Assembly: GCA_017416855.1 (NCBI GenBank)
Contig: JAFQAZ010000007.1
Span: 32,556-96,555 of the forward strand
Reading direction: 5' to 3'
DNA length: 64,000 bases
Source: Clostridia bacterium
Lineage (GTDB): Bacteria > Bacillota > Clostridia > UBA1381 > UBA9506
The notes below the pieces were generated by a model that had not been told where the DNA came from, made no database searches, and saw only the letters and a list, made by a program, of their open reading frames with translations. Shown here piece after piece: positions 40,330 through 49,204 of this stretch (positions are counted from its first letter, which is position 1; each line of letters starts with the position of its first letter). The translations under genes and the position numbers were made by a program.

Positions 40330-42918
40330 ATGAAAATCAAAAGATCAATCAGCAAAATTCTACTTTCCATGATTCTGTGTGTATGTTTGTTGCCCATGCC
40401 CTTTGGTGTTATGGCAGAAGGTGAGGTAACCGTAACGGTTTCCGGCGGCACGCAGATTACCTTTGATGCAGCTACCACTGCATATAATGTAACCGTGCCT
40501 GTTTGGTATGCATCCGGTGTGGATAGTTACACCTATGAAAATCCTGTGATCACAGTGGATAACGCAGGTGAAGCTGTTGCAGTTACTATGCCGGCAACAC
40601 TACCCGGTGATGCAACATTTGTCATTGACGGAACTACGTATACCATTTCTTTGGGCTTAGCGAAGAATATGTATGAAAATGGTGGACATGAAACAACACC
40701 TGTGAAATTTAAAGCAGGAACACAATGGAGCCCAAGAACAAGAACGAATGATACAGCTTATACTGGTAGTTATAGTATCATCCGCTTGAATAGTCAGGTT
40801 GACTCTTATTTGGGATATGGCTGGGATGGTCAGTATCATCAACCGACACTCACACAGGGGAAAACTTATCTTTCGTCTTATGCTACACGACTGGCTCCGA
40901 CAGAATCAACAGAATATGCTTTGGCTGATCGTGTACAACATATGGTCAATGGTGTGTCTGCTAATGATCAAAAAGCAACTGCTACATTTTATGTAGATGG
41001 TGTTAATAAAGGTACCGTTGAAGATAGCAACACTCCTAGCATAAGCCTTGGTGTTAATCAAAGTGCAACATGGAAGCAACTGCAAGCAGTTGTTGTGCCG
41101 ACAACTACAGCATTTGAACTATATCATTTTTGCGGTAATGTAGGTTTTGGAGCAACGAACAGAGTTGAAACTCGTCTGGATGATTTTTTCCTAGGCGAGT
41201 TGGCTGTTGGTAAGTTTATGGTAGAAAACGAAGAGAATGAGGCATCTTCTTCTGTTGTTAGTGGTGGAGCAGACGAGACAGTTACTCTGAATGCGACTAT
41301 CTTAAACCAGTTGGGTACGGTAGCAGGTTTTGATACTGTCGATGTTAACTGGATTGCTGAGGCAGGCATTTCAGTAGAAAATGGTGTAGTTACCATTCCG
41401 GCGAATACACCGGCAGGAACTTATACAATTACCGCTTCTGCTAATATCACAGCTAACAATATCGGTACTGTTTCTGCTACTCATGAAATCAATGTATTAG
41501 CTGCCGGTAGTCTGGCTGATTTAACCGTTAACGGCAGTGGTCTTACTTCTTTTGAATTTAATCCTGCAACAACTGAATATACGGTTGGTGTTCCTGTACG
41601 TTATACTGTCGGTGTGGATTCTTATAGTTATAAGATGCCGACCATTTCTGCAACAACCATGAGTGACGATGAAGAGGCGATTGTTACTATGCCGGTGAGT
41701 CTGCCGGGTACAGCCACAGTTGCTGTGAAAAATGGGGATAATGTTCTGAATACTTATTCTATTAATTTGGTTACGCTGGGCGCTAATATGTATGAAGATG
41801 GTGGTATGGAAAACGGTAATACATATTCCAACTTTGTTGCATACAATAAGCAATATGGATTTGCTACCACAAAAGATGATGCATTCAGTGGAGAATATAG
41901 TGCGGTTCGTCTAACTTCTTCTGACTATTTCCGTTATCAAACAGGTCAGCCCTTATTGGATACGAAGAATCCGGTTCCGCCGGTTTTAAGTAAAGATGTA
42001 ACCTATCTTTCTTCTTATGCAACACGGTTGGAACCGATGAATACGACAGAATATAATTTAAAGGATTGTGTAGAAACTCCGAATGAAGGTGAAAGTGTAA
42101 CAGCAAGCTTTTATGAGGATGGAGTCAAGCGCGGCTCTCTTACAGGAGCAGATGTTCGCCAAGATTTAACCGGAACAATGACGAGCCAGTGGAAACAGTT
42201 ACAAGCTGTTGTTACTCCCAGTACATCGTATAGCTTTATGCATTTTTGTGTTGAGAAAAGTTGGGGTAATAAAGGGAAAACCCTTCTTGACGATTTCTTC
42301 CTTGGCGAATTAATCATTAGCGGCGTGCAGCTTGCAGCTGATGGCGAAGCATTACCTTCTGTTATCCCCACAACCAGTGCACATACCTTAACCATAACCG
42401 CTCAGGCTGTCAACCAGTTAGGCGGAACAGCCGGTCTGGAAGACAGAACCACGGCAGAAATTTTATCCTTAGAAAATGCACCGGCAGGTGTTACTTATGA
42501 AAATGGCGTTCTGACCATTCCTCAGGGCGCTGAAGGCACTTTGGCCTTTACAGTTCAGGTTGCACCTACTGCAGCATGGACAAATGCAAAGCAGGATGCT
42601 TATACCGAAACAGTTACCATTCAACTGACAAAGAATGCCTTTACTTACACAACTGCAAGCGGCAAGGTAAATGCAACCTTATCTATGTATCACACCGGCA
42701 CACCGGGCGATGCTGTTTTATACCATGCAGTCTATAACAATAATGACGGCGTGCTGCATCTGCAGAATGTTGTAAAAGAAGATGTATTTGTACCCAACGG
42801 AGAGTTTTTCTGCAAAGAAACTGAATTAACCGTGGCATCCGGCCAGGTTGTGAAGAGCTTCCTGTGGACAAAGGGCACCTTAACTCCCGTTGCTGTAAAT
42901 GGTGCACATAGTCACTAA
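40330..42918 (+). CDS. Secreted modular surface protein with two triad repeats
   Basis: 862 residues with a signal peptide (about 1-28). It is built of two copies of a block: cadherin-like beta-sandwich (about 31-110 and 395-485), a binding-module-like domain (about 114-295 and 486-665) with opening MYE-GG and closing LDDFFLGEL (281-289 and 652-660), and an Ig-like domain with NQLGTVAGF/NQLGGTAGL. A last domain (about 775-862) ends in a FLWTKGTLTPV motif shared with the beta-helix protein at 42970. No catalytic residues are evident; a role in binding glycan or in scaffolding is inferred. Confidence 0.78.
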   Translation: MKIKRSISKILLSMILCVCLLPMPFGVMAEGEVTVTVSGGTQITFDAATTAYNVTVPVWYASGVDSYTYENPVITVDNAGEAVAVTMPATLPGDATFVIDGTTYTISLGLAKNMYENGGHETTPVKFKAGTQWSPRTRTNDTAYTGSYSIIRLNSQVDSYLGYGWDGQYHQPTLTQGKTYLSSYATRLAPTESTEYALADRVQHMVNGVSANDQKATATFYVDGVNKGTVEDSNTPSISLGVNQSATWKQLQAVVVPTTTAFELYHFCGNVGFGATNRVETRLDDFFLGELAVGKFMVENEENEASSSVVSGGADETVTLNATILNQLGTVAGFDTVDVNWIAEAGISVENGVVTIPANTPAGTYTITASANITANNIGTVSATHEINVLAAGSLADLTVNGSGLTSFEFNPATTEYTVGVPVRYTVGVDSYSYKMPTISATTMSDDEEAIVTMPVSLPGTATVAVKNGDNVLNTYSINLVTLGANMYEDGGMENGNTYSNFVAYNKQYGFATTKDDAFSGEYSAVRLTSSDYFRYQTGQPLLDTKNPVPPVLSKDVTYLSSYATRLEPMNTTEYNLKDCVETPNEGESVTASFYEDGVKRGSLTGADVRQDLTGTMTSQWKQLQAVVTPSTSYSFMHFCVEKSWGNKGKTLLDDFFLGELIISGVQLAADGEALPSVIPTTSAHTLTITAQAVNQLGGTAGLEDRTTAEILSLENAPAGVTYENGVLTIPQGAEGTLAFTVQVAPTAAWTNAKQDAYTETVTIQLTKNAFTYTTASGKVNATLSMYHTGTPGDAVLYHAVYNNNDGVLHLQNVVKEDVFVPNGEFFCKETELTVASGQVVKSFLWTKGTLTPVAVNGAHSH

Positions 42919-42969
42919 TTATTAAAGCAAGTCTGCACATAGCAAGTGCAAATTGGAGAGGAGCAGAGA

Positions 42970-45393
42970 ATGAAGAAAGACTTTGTGTTACAAAAGCTAA
43001 TCATGATCCTGATTGTCTTTGTTTTAATGCTCTCGGGAACAGGCATTTGCTATGCAGAAGAGCCGGTGTCGATTTATGTTTCGATAAATGGTTCTGATGA
43101 TGCAGCAGGCAGCTTTGATGCACCGCTGAAGACACTTACAGCGGCAAGAAATATGGTCAGAAACATACGCGCAGCCGGCGGTGGAACAGAGGGAATTACT
43201 GTTTATGTTCGTGGTGGCGTATATAACCTGACAGAACAGCTTCAGTTGACTGAAGAGGATTCGGGAACTGCTGAAGCACCAGTTATTTGGCGAAATTATG
43301 GCGATGAATCCGTTACGCTGACCGGCGGTGTCAGCGTAACGGGTCGCGACTTTACCAAAGTGACGAATGCTACGGTTTTAAACAAAATTGTGGACACCAC
43401 AGCCCGTCAATCCGTTTATTTTCTTGATTTAAAGGACTTTGGTATTGAAGACCCGGGAGCACCTTATTATCAAGGGGCATATAGCTATAGTAGCAGCTTG
43501 ACAGGATTGGGTATATTGGAAGAACCCAAAGCACCGGGTATGGAAGTATTTTATAATGGTACGGCAATGACCCTTGCTCGTTATCCCAATGAGGGAAATT
43601 TAACGGTGAAAAGTGTTGTGGCACCGGGATGGAATTATGATGACAAAGAGGCTTATCCTGCAGGTACTCCTTTTACGATTACAGTAGAGGAAGATAGAAT
43701 GAAGTATTGGACAGCGGCACCTGCCGATTCTGTTCTGATGTATGGTTTCTGGAAGTTTATGTGGGCAGATCAGACCATTCCCATAGGGTCAATCAACACG
43801 AAAAATAAGGAAATTACATCTAAATGGCATAGCGTGTTCAGTGTGAAAAGCGGTGCGCCGTTTTATGTGTTCAATCTATTAGAAGAGATGGATACGGCAG
43901 GGGAGTACTATATTGACAGGGAAAACAGTTACTTGTATATTCAGGCACCTGAAGGCATAGAAAATGCTAACATTACTATTTCAGTTTTGGAGGACGAGCT
44001 TATTTACATAAATGGTGCTGATTATGTAAGCTTTCAGGGCTTTTCTATAAACAGTGCAAGAAAAGCTCCTTTTAGAATTGAAAACAGTTCAGGATGCAGC
44101 ATAAAACATTGTGAATTTTTTAATATTGCTGATTATGCTGTGAGAATGGCCGGCAGTGATAATACGGTTTCAGATTGTCATATATACGACACAAACGGTG
44201 GTGTGAGAGTATGGGGTGGAGATGCAAAAACACTCACACCGGCAAACAATCGGGTTTTGAATTGTCATATTGAACGGTTTTCAAGGCTTGATAAAACCTA
44301 TAAGCCTGCAGTATCTTTAGACGGTGTGGGCAACCTGGTGGCCTTTAATAAAATTCACGATGGACCTCATCAGGCTATTAGCTATGGGGGTAACAATAAC
44401 AAAATTTATTACAACGAAATTTATGATGTTGTACAAAGCACAGATGATGCCGGTGCTATTTATGGCGGACTTTCCTGGGTGAGTCGTGGTCATGAAATTA
44501 AATATAATTATATTCATGATTTGGCAAGCGACCAGCCAGGTGTCGGCATCTGGGCCGTATTTTTAGACGGTGGTCAGTGTGATATGACAGTTGAAGGAAA
44601 TATTTTTGAAAATATAGACGGTGAAGCAGTATTTGTGTCCGGTGGTTGTGATAACACCGTGCACAACAATTATATGATTAATTGCGAAGCGGCAGTTCGG
44701 ATTATTCAGAGTATAGGCATTGAGAATCTTATGAAGCATCACTATCCCGGCTTGCCTTCTTATATCTGGAAGGACGGAGAGTGGCAGAGTGATATTTGGA
44801 AAGAGGCTTATCCTGAATTTTATGAAATGATGCAGCTTCCCGATGAAGAAAAAGTGATACCGAAAAATAATATCTTTACCAATAATATTTGCTATGAAAC
44901 GGCGGATTTTGTTGTCAGAAATCCCATTTGGCTGCAGGAAGGCTATGAAAAAGTCAATTATGTGGCGACAGAAGACCCCGGTTTTGTTTCCCTGGGTGAG
45001 AATCGGGATTACAGCTTGAAAAAGGATGCACCGGTGCTTTCGGTGTTACCTAATCTAGAGCGACTGCCTTTCAACTGTATGGGGTTAAAGGGATCAGTAG
45101 CTTGCTTACAAAGCGAAGGGTTTTATAGTGAAATGGTTTTAGATAAAGATAATTGCAATTTTTGTTATCAAGCAGAGCAGGACGAAGAGGCAATGCTCTA
45201 TTGCGCAACTTATGAAAAAGTGGGTAATGGACTTAAAATGGTTTCTTTAGAAAAAGAACCGGTTACCCTGGTAGAAGGAGAAAGATTGCATTATAAAAAA
45301 ACAACTCCAATTACAAAAAATACAGTTCTAAAGAACTTTTTGTGGACGAAAAATACCTTGCAACCGCTTTGTGCAGGTAGCGAGTCAGAATAA
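42970..45393 (+). CDS. Secreted parallel beta-helix protein, paralogue 2
   Basis: 807 residues, signal peptide about 1-30. It is similar throughout to the protein at 37713: VSINGSDDAAGSFDAPLKTL, YVRGGVYN, TDDAGAIYGG (about 493-502) and RGHEIKYNYIHD. It differs at the end. Instead of the stalk repeats it carries a domain of about 90 residues ending in FLWTKNTLQPL, as in the protein at 40330. The difference suggests two attachment or partner modes for one catalytic fold. ATG 42970 has GAGAGGAGC upstream; the start eight codons earlier lacks a site. Confidence 0.82.
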   Translation: MKKDFVLQKLIMILIVFVLMLSGTGICYAEEPVSIYVSINGSDDAAGSFDAPLKTLTAARNMVRNIRAAGGGTEGITVYVRGGVYNLTEQLQLTEEDSGTAEAPVIWRNYGDESVTLTGGVSVTGRDFTKVTNATVLNKIVDTTARQSVYFLDLKDFGIEDPGAPYYQGAYSYSSSLTGLGILEEPKAPGMEVFYNGTAMTLARYPNEGNLTVKSVVAPGWNYDDKEAYPAGTPFTITVEEDRMKYWTAAPADSVLMYGFWKFMWADQTIPIGSINTKNKEITSKWHSVFSVKSGAPFYVFNLLEEMDTAGEYYIDRENSYLYIQAPEGIENANITISVLEDELIYINGADYVSFQGFSINSARKAPFRIENSSGCSIKHCEFFNIADYAVRMAGSDNTVSDCHIYDTNGGVRVWGGDAKTLTPANNRVLNCHIERFSRLDKTYKPAVSLDGVGNLVAFNKIHDGPHQAISYGGNNNKIYYNEIYDVVQSTDDAGAIYGGLSWVSRGHEIKYNYIHDLASDQPGVGIWAVFLDGGQCDMTVEGNIFENIDGEAVFVSGGCDNTVHNNYMINCEAAVRIIQSIGIENLMKHHYPGLPSYIWKDGEWQSDIWKEAYPEFYEMMQLPDEEKVIPKNNIFTNNICYETADFVVRNPIWLQEGYEKVNYVATEDPGFVSLGENRDYSLKKDAPVLSVLPNLERLPFNCMGLKGSVACLQSEGFYSEMVLDKDNCNFCYQAEQDEEAMLYCATYEKVGNGLKMVSLEKEPVTLVEGERLHYKKTTPITKNTVLKNFLWTKNTLQPLCAGSESE

Positions 45394-45448
45394 ATTTTTT
45401 CTGCAACTTCGGGCAGAGGTAATTTGATTATGAAAAGGAGAAATGGCA

Positions 45449-48400
45449 ATGAAACAATTTAAAAAATTGGGTGCACAATGTCGTAAGCATGCGCAACGCA
45501 CATTAGCATTGGGTCTCGTGCTCTGTTTTCTGTTGAGTTTTCAGGGGACACATGTTGTGGCAGCGGGAAACGGCGAACTTACATCTCTTTCCGTTTCTGG
45601 TGTGTCGGTAATTGATTTTGACCCCGCCGTAACAAACTATACTGTGCAGATTCCTCAAACCTATACGGATGGTGTGGCAGATACGTTGGTCGTTCCTACC
45701 GTAACGGCTGTGCCGGTGGATGGAGCACAGATGGATATTGTTCGCCCGGCAGCAGTTGGAGATGGCGACATTACCATTACTGTAACACCTGATGGTGGCA
45801 TTCCTACAGTATATACTTTATCGTTGGAAGTAGTGGGTAAAAACTTATATACAAACAGTGGCTTTGAAGAAAGTGGTGTACCCTATAATCAGGGGAATGG
45901 AACTGCAACAGTTGTGCAGACTAACCCTTACCATGGTTCAAACTGCCTGGAAATTAAATTCAAGGGTGATCCGGGTTGGATGCTTCCCCGTGTGACTTTG
46001 GGGGCTAATAAAACCTATCTTTCTTCCCGTATGATCAGAACAACGGCGAATACCACACAATATAACAATGCAAACGATATTTATTATGATATAGATAGTC
46101 TCTCAAGTGGAACATCTACCTTTTATCATTTTGGTAAAAGTCCGGTAACAGTCACAAACACGGTGGCTCGTCATGCGTTAGAGGCGACATCTGACTGGCG
46201 TAAATATGAGGCAATTATTACCCCGGGTGTTGACTGGGAAGATAAGCAGATGTATCGTACCCAGAACTGGGCGAGAGTGAATTATCTTGCCTTAGACAAT
46301 TGCTTTTTAGGTGAACTGGTTGTAGGTGGTGTAGAGGTTACCGATATAAGCGGTGCTTCTTTGGGTAAACTGGTTAAGCCGGAAGAAGGAACTGACAGCG
46401 TTTCATTAGGCGCTAAATTTTACAACCAGTTGGGCGGCACAGCCGGCTTAGAAGGTATGACTGTGAACCGTTGGGAACTGGCAGAGGATTACACTGGTGT
46501 AACTCTGAGTGATAATGGCATTTTGACTTATGATATAACAGCTCCTTCCGCTGTAACTGTGCGTGCTTATGGTACGATGGGTGCAAATTCTCCTCAGTCC
46601 GAGGTGAAGGGCGAAACAGAACTTGTTTTAGTCGATTCTTCAGCATTGGTAGCTGCAGAACTGGAGGATATTACTATTGGCGGTTTTTCTATTCCGGGTT
46701 ATCAATCCAGTAAGTCAAGTTACAATATGTATCTGCCTTATAGCTATGATCCGCTAAAGCAGAATATTACCGGCAATCCCACTGTCGAAGCCTCTCCGGT
46801 TTTTGAAGGCACAACCTATACGGTTTCCTATCCGGATACTTTAAATGGCGGTATTATTGAAATTACTTCAACTGCTTTGGATGGGACAGAGAAGGTTTAT
46901 CGAATTGTAATGCATACTGTTGGTGGAAATGCTTATGTAAATAGTGGCTTTGAGGCAGATGGCATTCCTTACAGCACAAGCGCCACATCGACGGCAGCAA
47001 AAATTACGGAGAATCCCGGTGCAGGCACTTATTCTTTGGAAGTTTCTTTCAAAGGTGATTTGCAGGGCTTTGTCCCCCGAACAACCTTAGATGCGGGTAA
47101 GACCTATCTTTCATCCCGTATGATTAGAAGAACGGAAAAAACCGTGATTAATGACTCTATTCCCAATGAAGATCCTTATTTCCGCCTTGACGGCTTTAAT
47201 GGTACCACTGATGTATATTATGGTGATGAAGCCATTGCTTATCAGCAGGGTTATCCCATTACACCGGCAGAGAACTGGAAATCTTTAAACGCTATTATTA
47301 AACCTACAGCGGAATGGCAGGATAAACAGATGTTCCATACAGCCGGTTGGGCAACCACGAACTGGCTGGCAATGGATAACTGCTTCTTAGGTGAACTGAC
47401 CGTTGCTGATATTGAATATCTCGGCGAGACACGTTTGGCAATTCCTGAACGAGGCTCTCGGGTGTATCCTTTATCAGCCAAACTGAAGAATCAGATGGGC
47501 GGGCAATTCGGTCTTTTAAATGAGACAGTAAATTGGAGTTTAGTGTATCCCTATCAGGGGGCTTCTGTTGAAAATGGTAATTTAATTATCAGCGATGAAG
47601 CCAGAGAGCAGACTATTCGTGTGCGGGCAGCGGTACAGCCTAGTTTTGGCGGGGGTTATTCCATTGCAAAAAGCTTTACGATTGATTTAGCTTCCGAAAG
47701 TGCTACTGCTGAATTCCCAAGAGCATTAAATGTATATGCCGACGGTATTGTAGAAGTTAATCAGTGGTTGGAAGGACATTATACCTACCACAATGTAAAA
47801 AATATTGCAGAATCCGGCACAACCTTTGAATGGTTGTATGCCGACACCGAAACAGGCACACAGCATTCTACGGGTATAACGACACAGAATTTTAAGGTAA
47901 CATCAGATTATGTCAATAAATATCTGTTTTTCAGGGTAACACCCTCTACTGTTGAAGGAAAAGTTGGCTCTCCAGTAACCAGCAATTTTCTGATGAAACC
48001 TGTCAGACCGGAGGCTATTAATCTTTATATAACCGATGGTGGTTATGTGGGCAGTACAGCAACAGGTAATTATCAGTTCGTTGATAAAAATGGCGATGCA
48101 GAAAGTGGCAGCACCTATCAGTGGTATCGTTCTGCGACACCGAACGGTGGCTATGCACCCATTACCGGTGCAACCAGTAGAACATATACAGTGCAGGAAG
48201 CAGATATTAATCAATATGTTTGCTTCGAGGTTATGCCGAAGTCGACAGTTGTACCGACAGATGGTCAGTTGCCTGCACCGCGTAGTGCAGGTGTTATGTT
48301 GGCGGCAACGCCATCAGTAAAGAATGTTCAAATTCATAAAGTCAGTGGCAGCATTTACCGTGTAGCGTATGATTATGAACATCCTTTGGATATTGCAGAA

Positions 48401-49204
48401 GGCGCTTGTCGTGTTCAATGGTATATAGATGGTGCGGCAGCAGGCACCGAAATGTCACAAGCTGTTGGCATTGGTGCACAGAACCTTTCGGTTATGGTAA
48501 CCCCCATTGCATCGCAGCCGCCTTATGAAGGTGTTGCTGTGACAACACAGTTAACCATTGCTTCCGGTGGTCAACTTGTTGGCCGTGTGCCAAGCGGCGG
48601 TGGCGGTGTTAGTTTGGGCGGCTCTAATGTAGTGCCTGTGCCTGAAAAAACACCGGAGCCTGTAGTGAACGAGCCTGTTAAACACTGGGCGGCGGACGGC
48701 ATTGACTTTGTAATGAGTCGCGGTATTATGCAAGAGCCTGTCCCCGGTGATTTCTGTAATGCACGGCTAGTTACAAGACGTGATTTTGTTTATTATGTTA
48801 TGAAGACTTTAGGTTATCAGGAATCAGCCTATAATCATGAATTCCAGGATGTTTCCGGTGAAGATTATTATGCCGGTATGTTGCAGACAGCAGTAAATGA
48901 AGGAATTATCAGTAAAGATACGAACTTTAATCCTGAACGAAATGTATCAAGAGAAGAAATTTGTAAAATCATTGTGCTTGCTTCTAAACTGCAAGGTAAT
49001 GAGGGGAACAATTTAGAAAAATTTGCCGATGGTGTGAATATTTCTGAATGGGCTCGTGGCTATGTTGGAGCAGCTGTGGAAACGGGGTTGTTAAAGGGAG
49101 TTTCAGAAACAGAATTCCTGCCCTTTGGTCAGGTAACGCGAGAACAAACTGCGGTAATGCTGAAAAGACTGTTCGATTATAAAAACGGAGGTGTTTTATC
49201 ATGA
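45449..49204 (+). CDS. Large SLH-anchored modular surface protein with two triad repeats
   Basis: 1251 residues. A signal peptide (about 1-40) is followed by two blocks like those of the 40330 protein: cadherin-like domain, binding-module-like domain opening with NSGFE and closing with DNCFLGEL, and Ig-like domain. Three further Ig-like domains (about 750-1060), a Gly/Ser/Pro linker (SGGGGVSLGG onward) and three C-terminal SLH motifs (about 1090-1245) complete it. The SLH motifs bind the protein to wall polysaccharide. It is probably the anchored glycan-binding scaffold of the locus. ATG 45449 is preferred since AAAGGAG is 8 bases before it. Confidence 0.82.
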   Translation: MKQFKKLGAQCRKHAQRTLALGLVLCFLLSFQGTHVVAAGNGELTSLSVSGVSVIDFDPAVTNYTVQIPQTYTDGVADTLVVPTVTAVPVDGAQMDIVRPAAVGDGDITITVTPDGGIPTVYTLSLEVVGKNLYTNSGFEESGVPYNQGNGTATVVQTNPYHGSNCLEIKFKGDPGWMLPRVTLGANKTYLSSRMIRTTANTTQYNNANDIYYDIDSLSSGTSTFYHFGKSPVTVTNTVARHALEATSDWRKYEAIITPGVDWEDKQMYRTQNWARVNYLALDNCFLGELVVGGVEVTDISGASLGKLVKPEEGTDSVSLGAKFYNQLGGTAGLEGMTVNRWELAEDYTGVTLSDNGILTYDITAPSAVTVRAYGTMGANSPQSEVKGETELVLVDSSALVAAELEDITIGGFSIPGYQSSKSSYNMYLPYSYDPLKQNITGNPTVEASPVFEGTTYTVSYPDTLNGGIIEITSTALDGTEKVYRIVMHTVGGNAYVNSGFEADGIPYSTSATSTAAKITENPGAGTYSLEVSFKGDLQGFVPRTTLDAGKTYLSSRMIRRTEKTVINDSIPNEDPYFRLDGFNGTTDVYYGDEAIAYQQGYPITPAENWKSLNAIIKPTAEWQDKQMFHTAGWATTNWLAMDNCFLGELTVADIEYLGETRLAIPERGSRVYPLSAKLKNQMGGQFGLLNETVNWSLVYPYQGASVENGNLIISDEAREQTIRVRAAVQPSFGGGYSIAKSFTIDLASESATAEFPRALNVYADGIVEVNQWLEGHYTYHNVKNIAESGTTFEWLYADTETGTQHSTGITTQNFKVTSDYVNKYLFFRVTPSTVEGKVGSPVTSNFLMKPVRPEAINLYITDGGYVGSTATGNYQFVDKNGDAESGSTYQWYRSATPNGGYAPITGATSRTYTVQEADINQYVCFEVMPKSTVVPTDGQLPAPRSAGVMLAATPSVKNVQIHKVSGSIYRVAYDYEHPLDIAEGACRVQWYIDGAAAGTEMSQAVGIGAQNLSVMVTPIASQPPYEGVAVTTQLTIASGGQLVGRVPSGGGGVSLGGSNVVPVPEKTPEPVVNEPVKHWAADGIDFVMSRGIMQEPVPGDFCNARLVTRRDFVYYVMKTLGYQESAYNHEFQDVSGEDYYAGMLQTAVNEGIISKDTNFNPERNVSREEICKIIVLASKLQGNEGNNLEKFADGVNISEWARGYVGAAVETGLLKGVSETEFLPFGQVTREQTAVMLKRLFDYKNGGVLS

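Noticed and set aside
45449..49204. Cellulosome scaffoldin
   Set aside because: No cohesin or dockerin motif is visible; the repeats are cadherin-like, binding-module-like and Ig-like.
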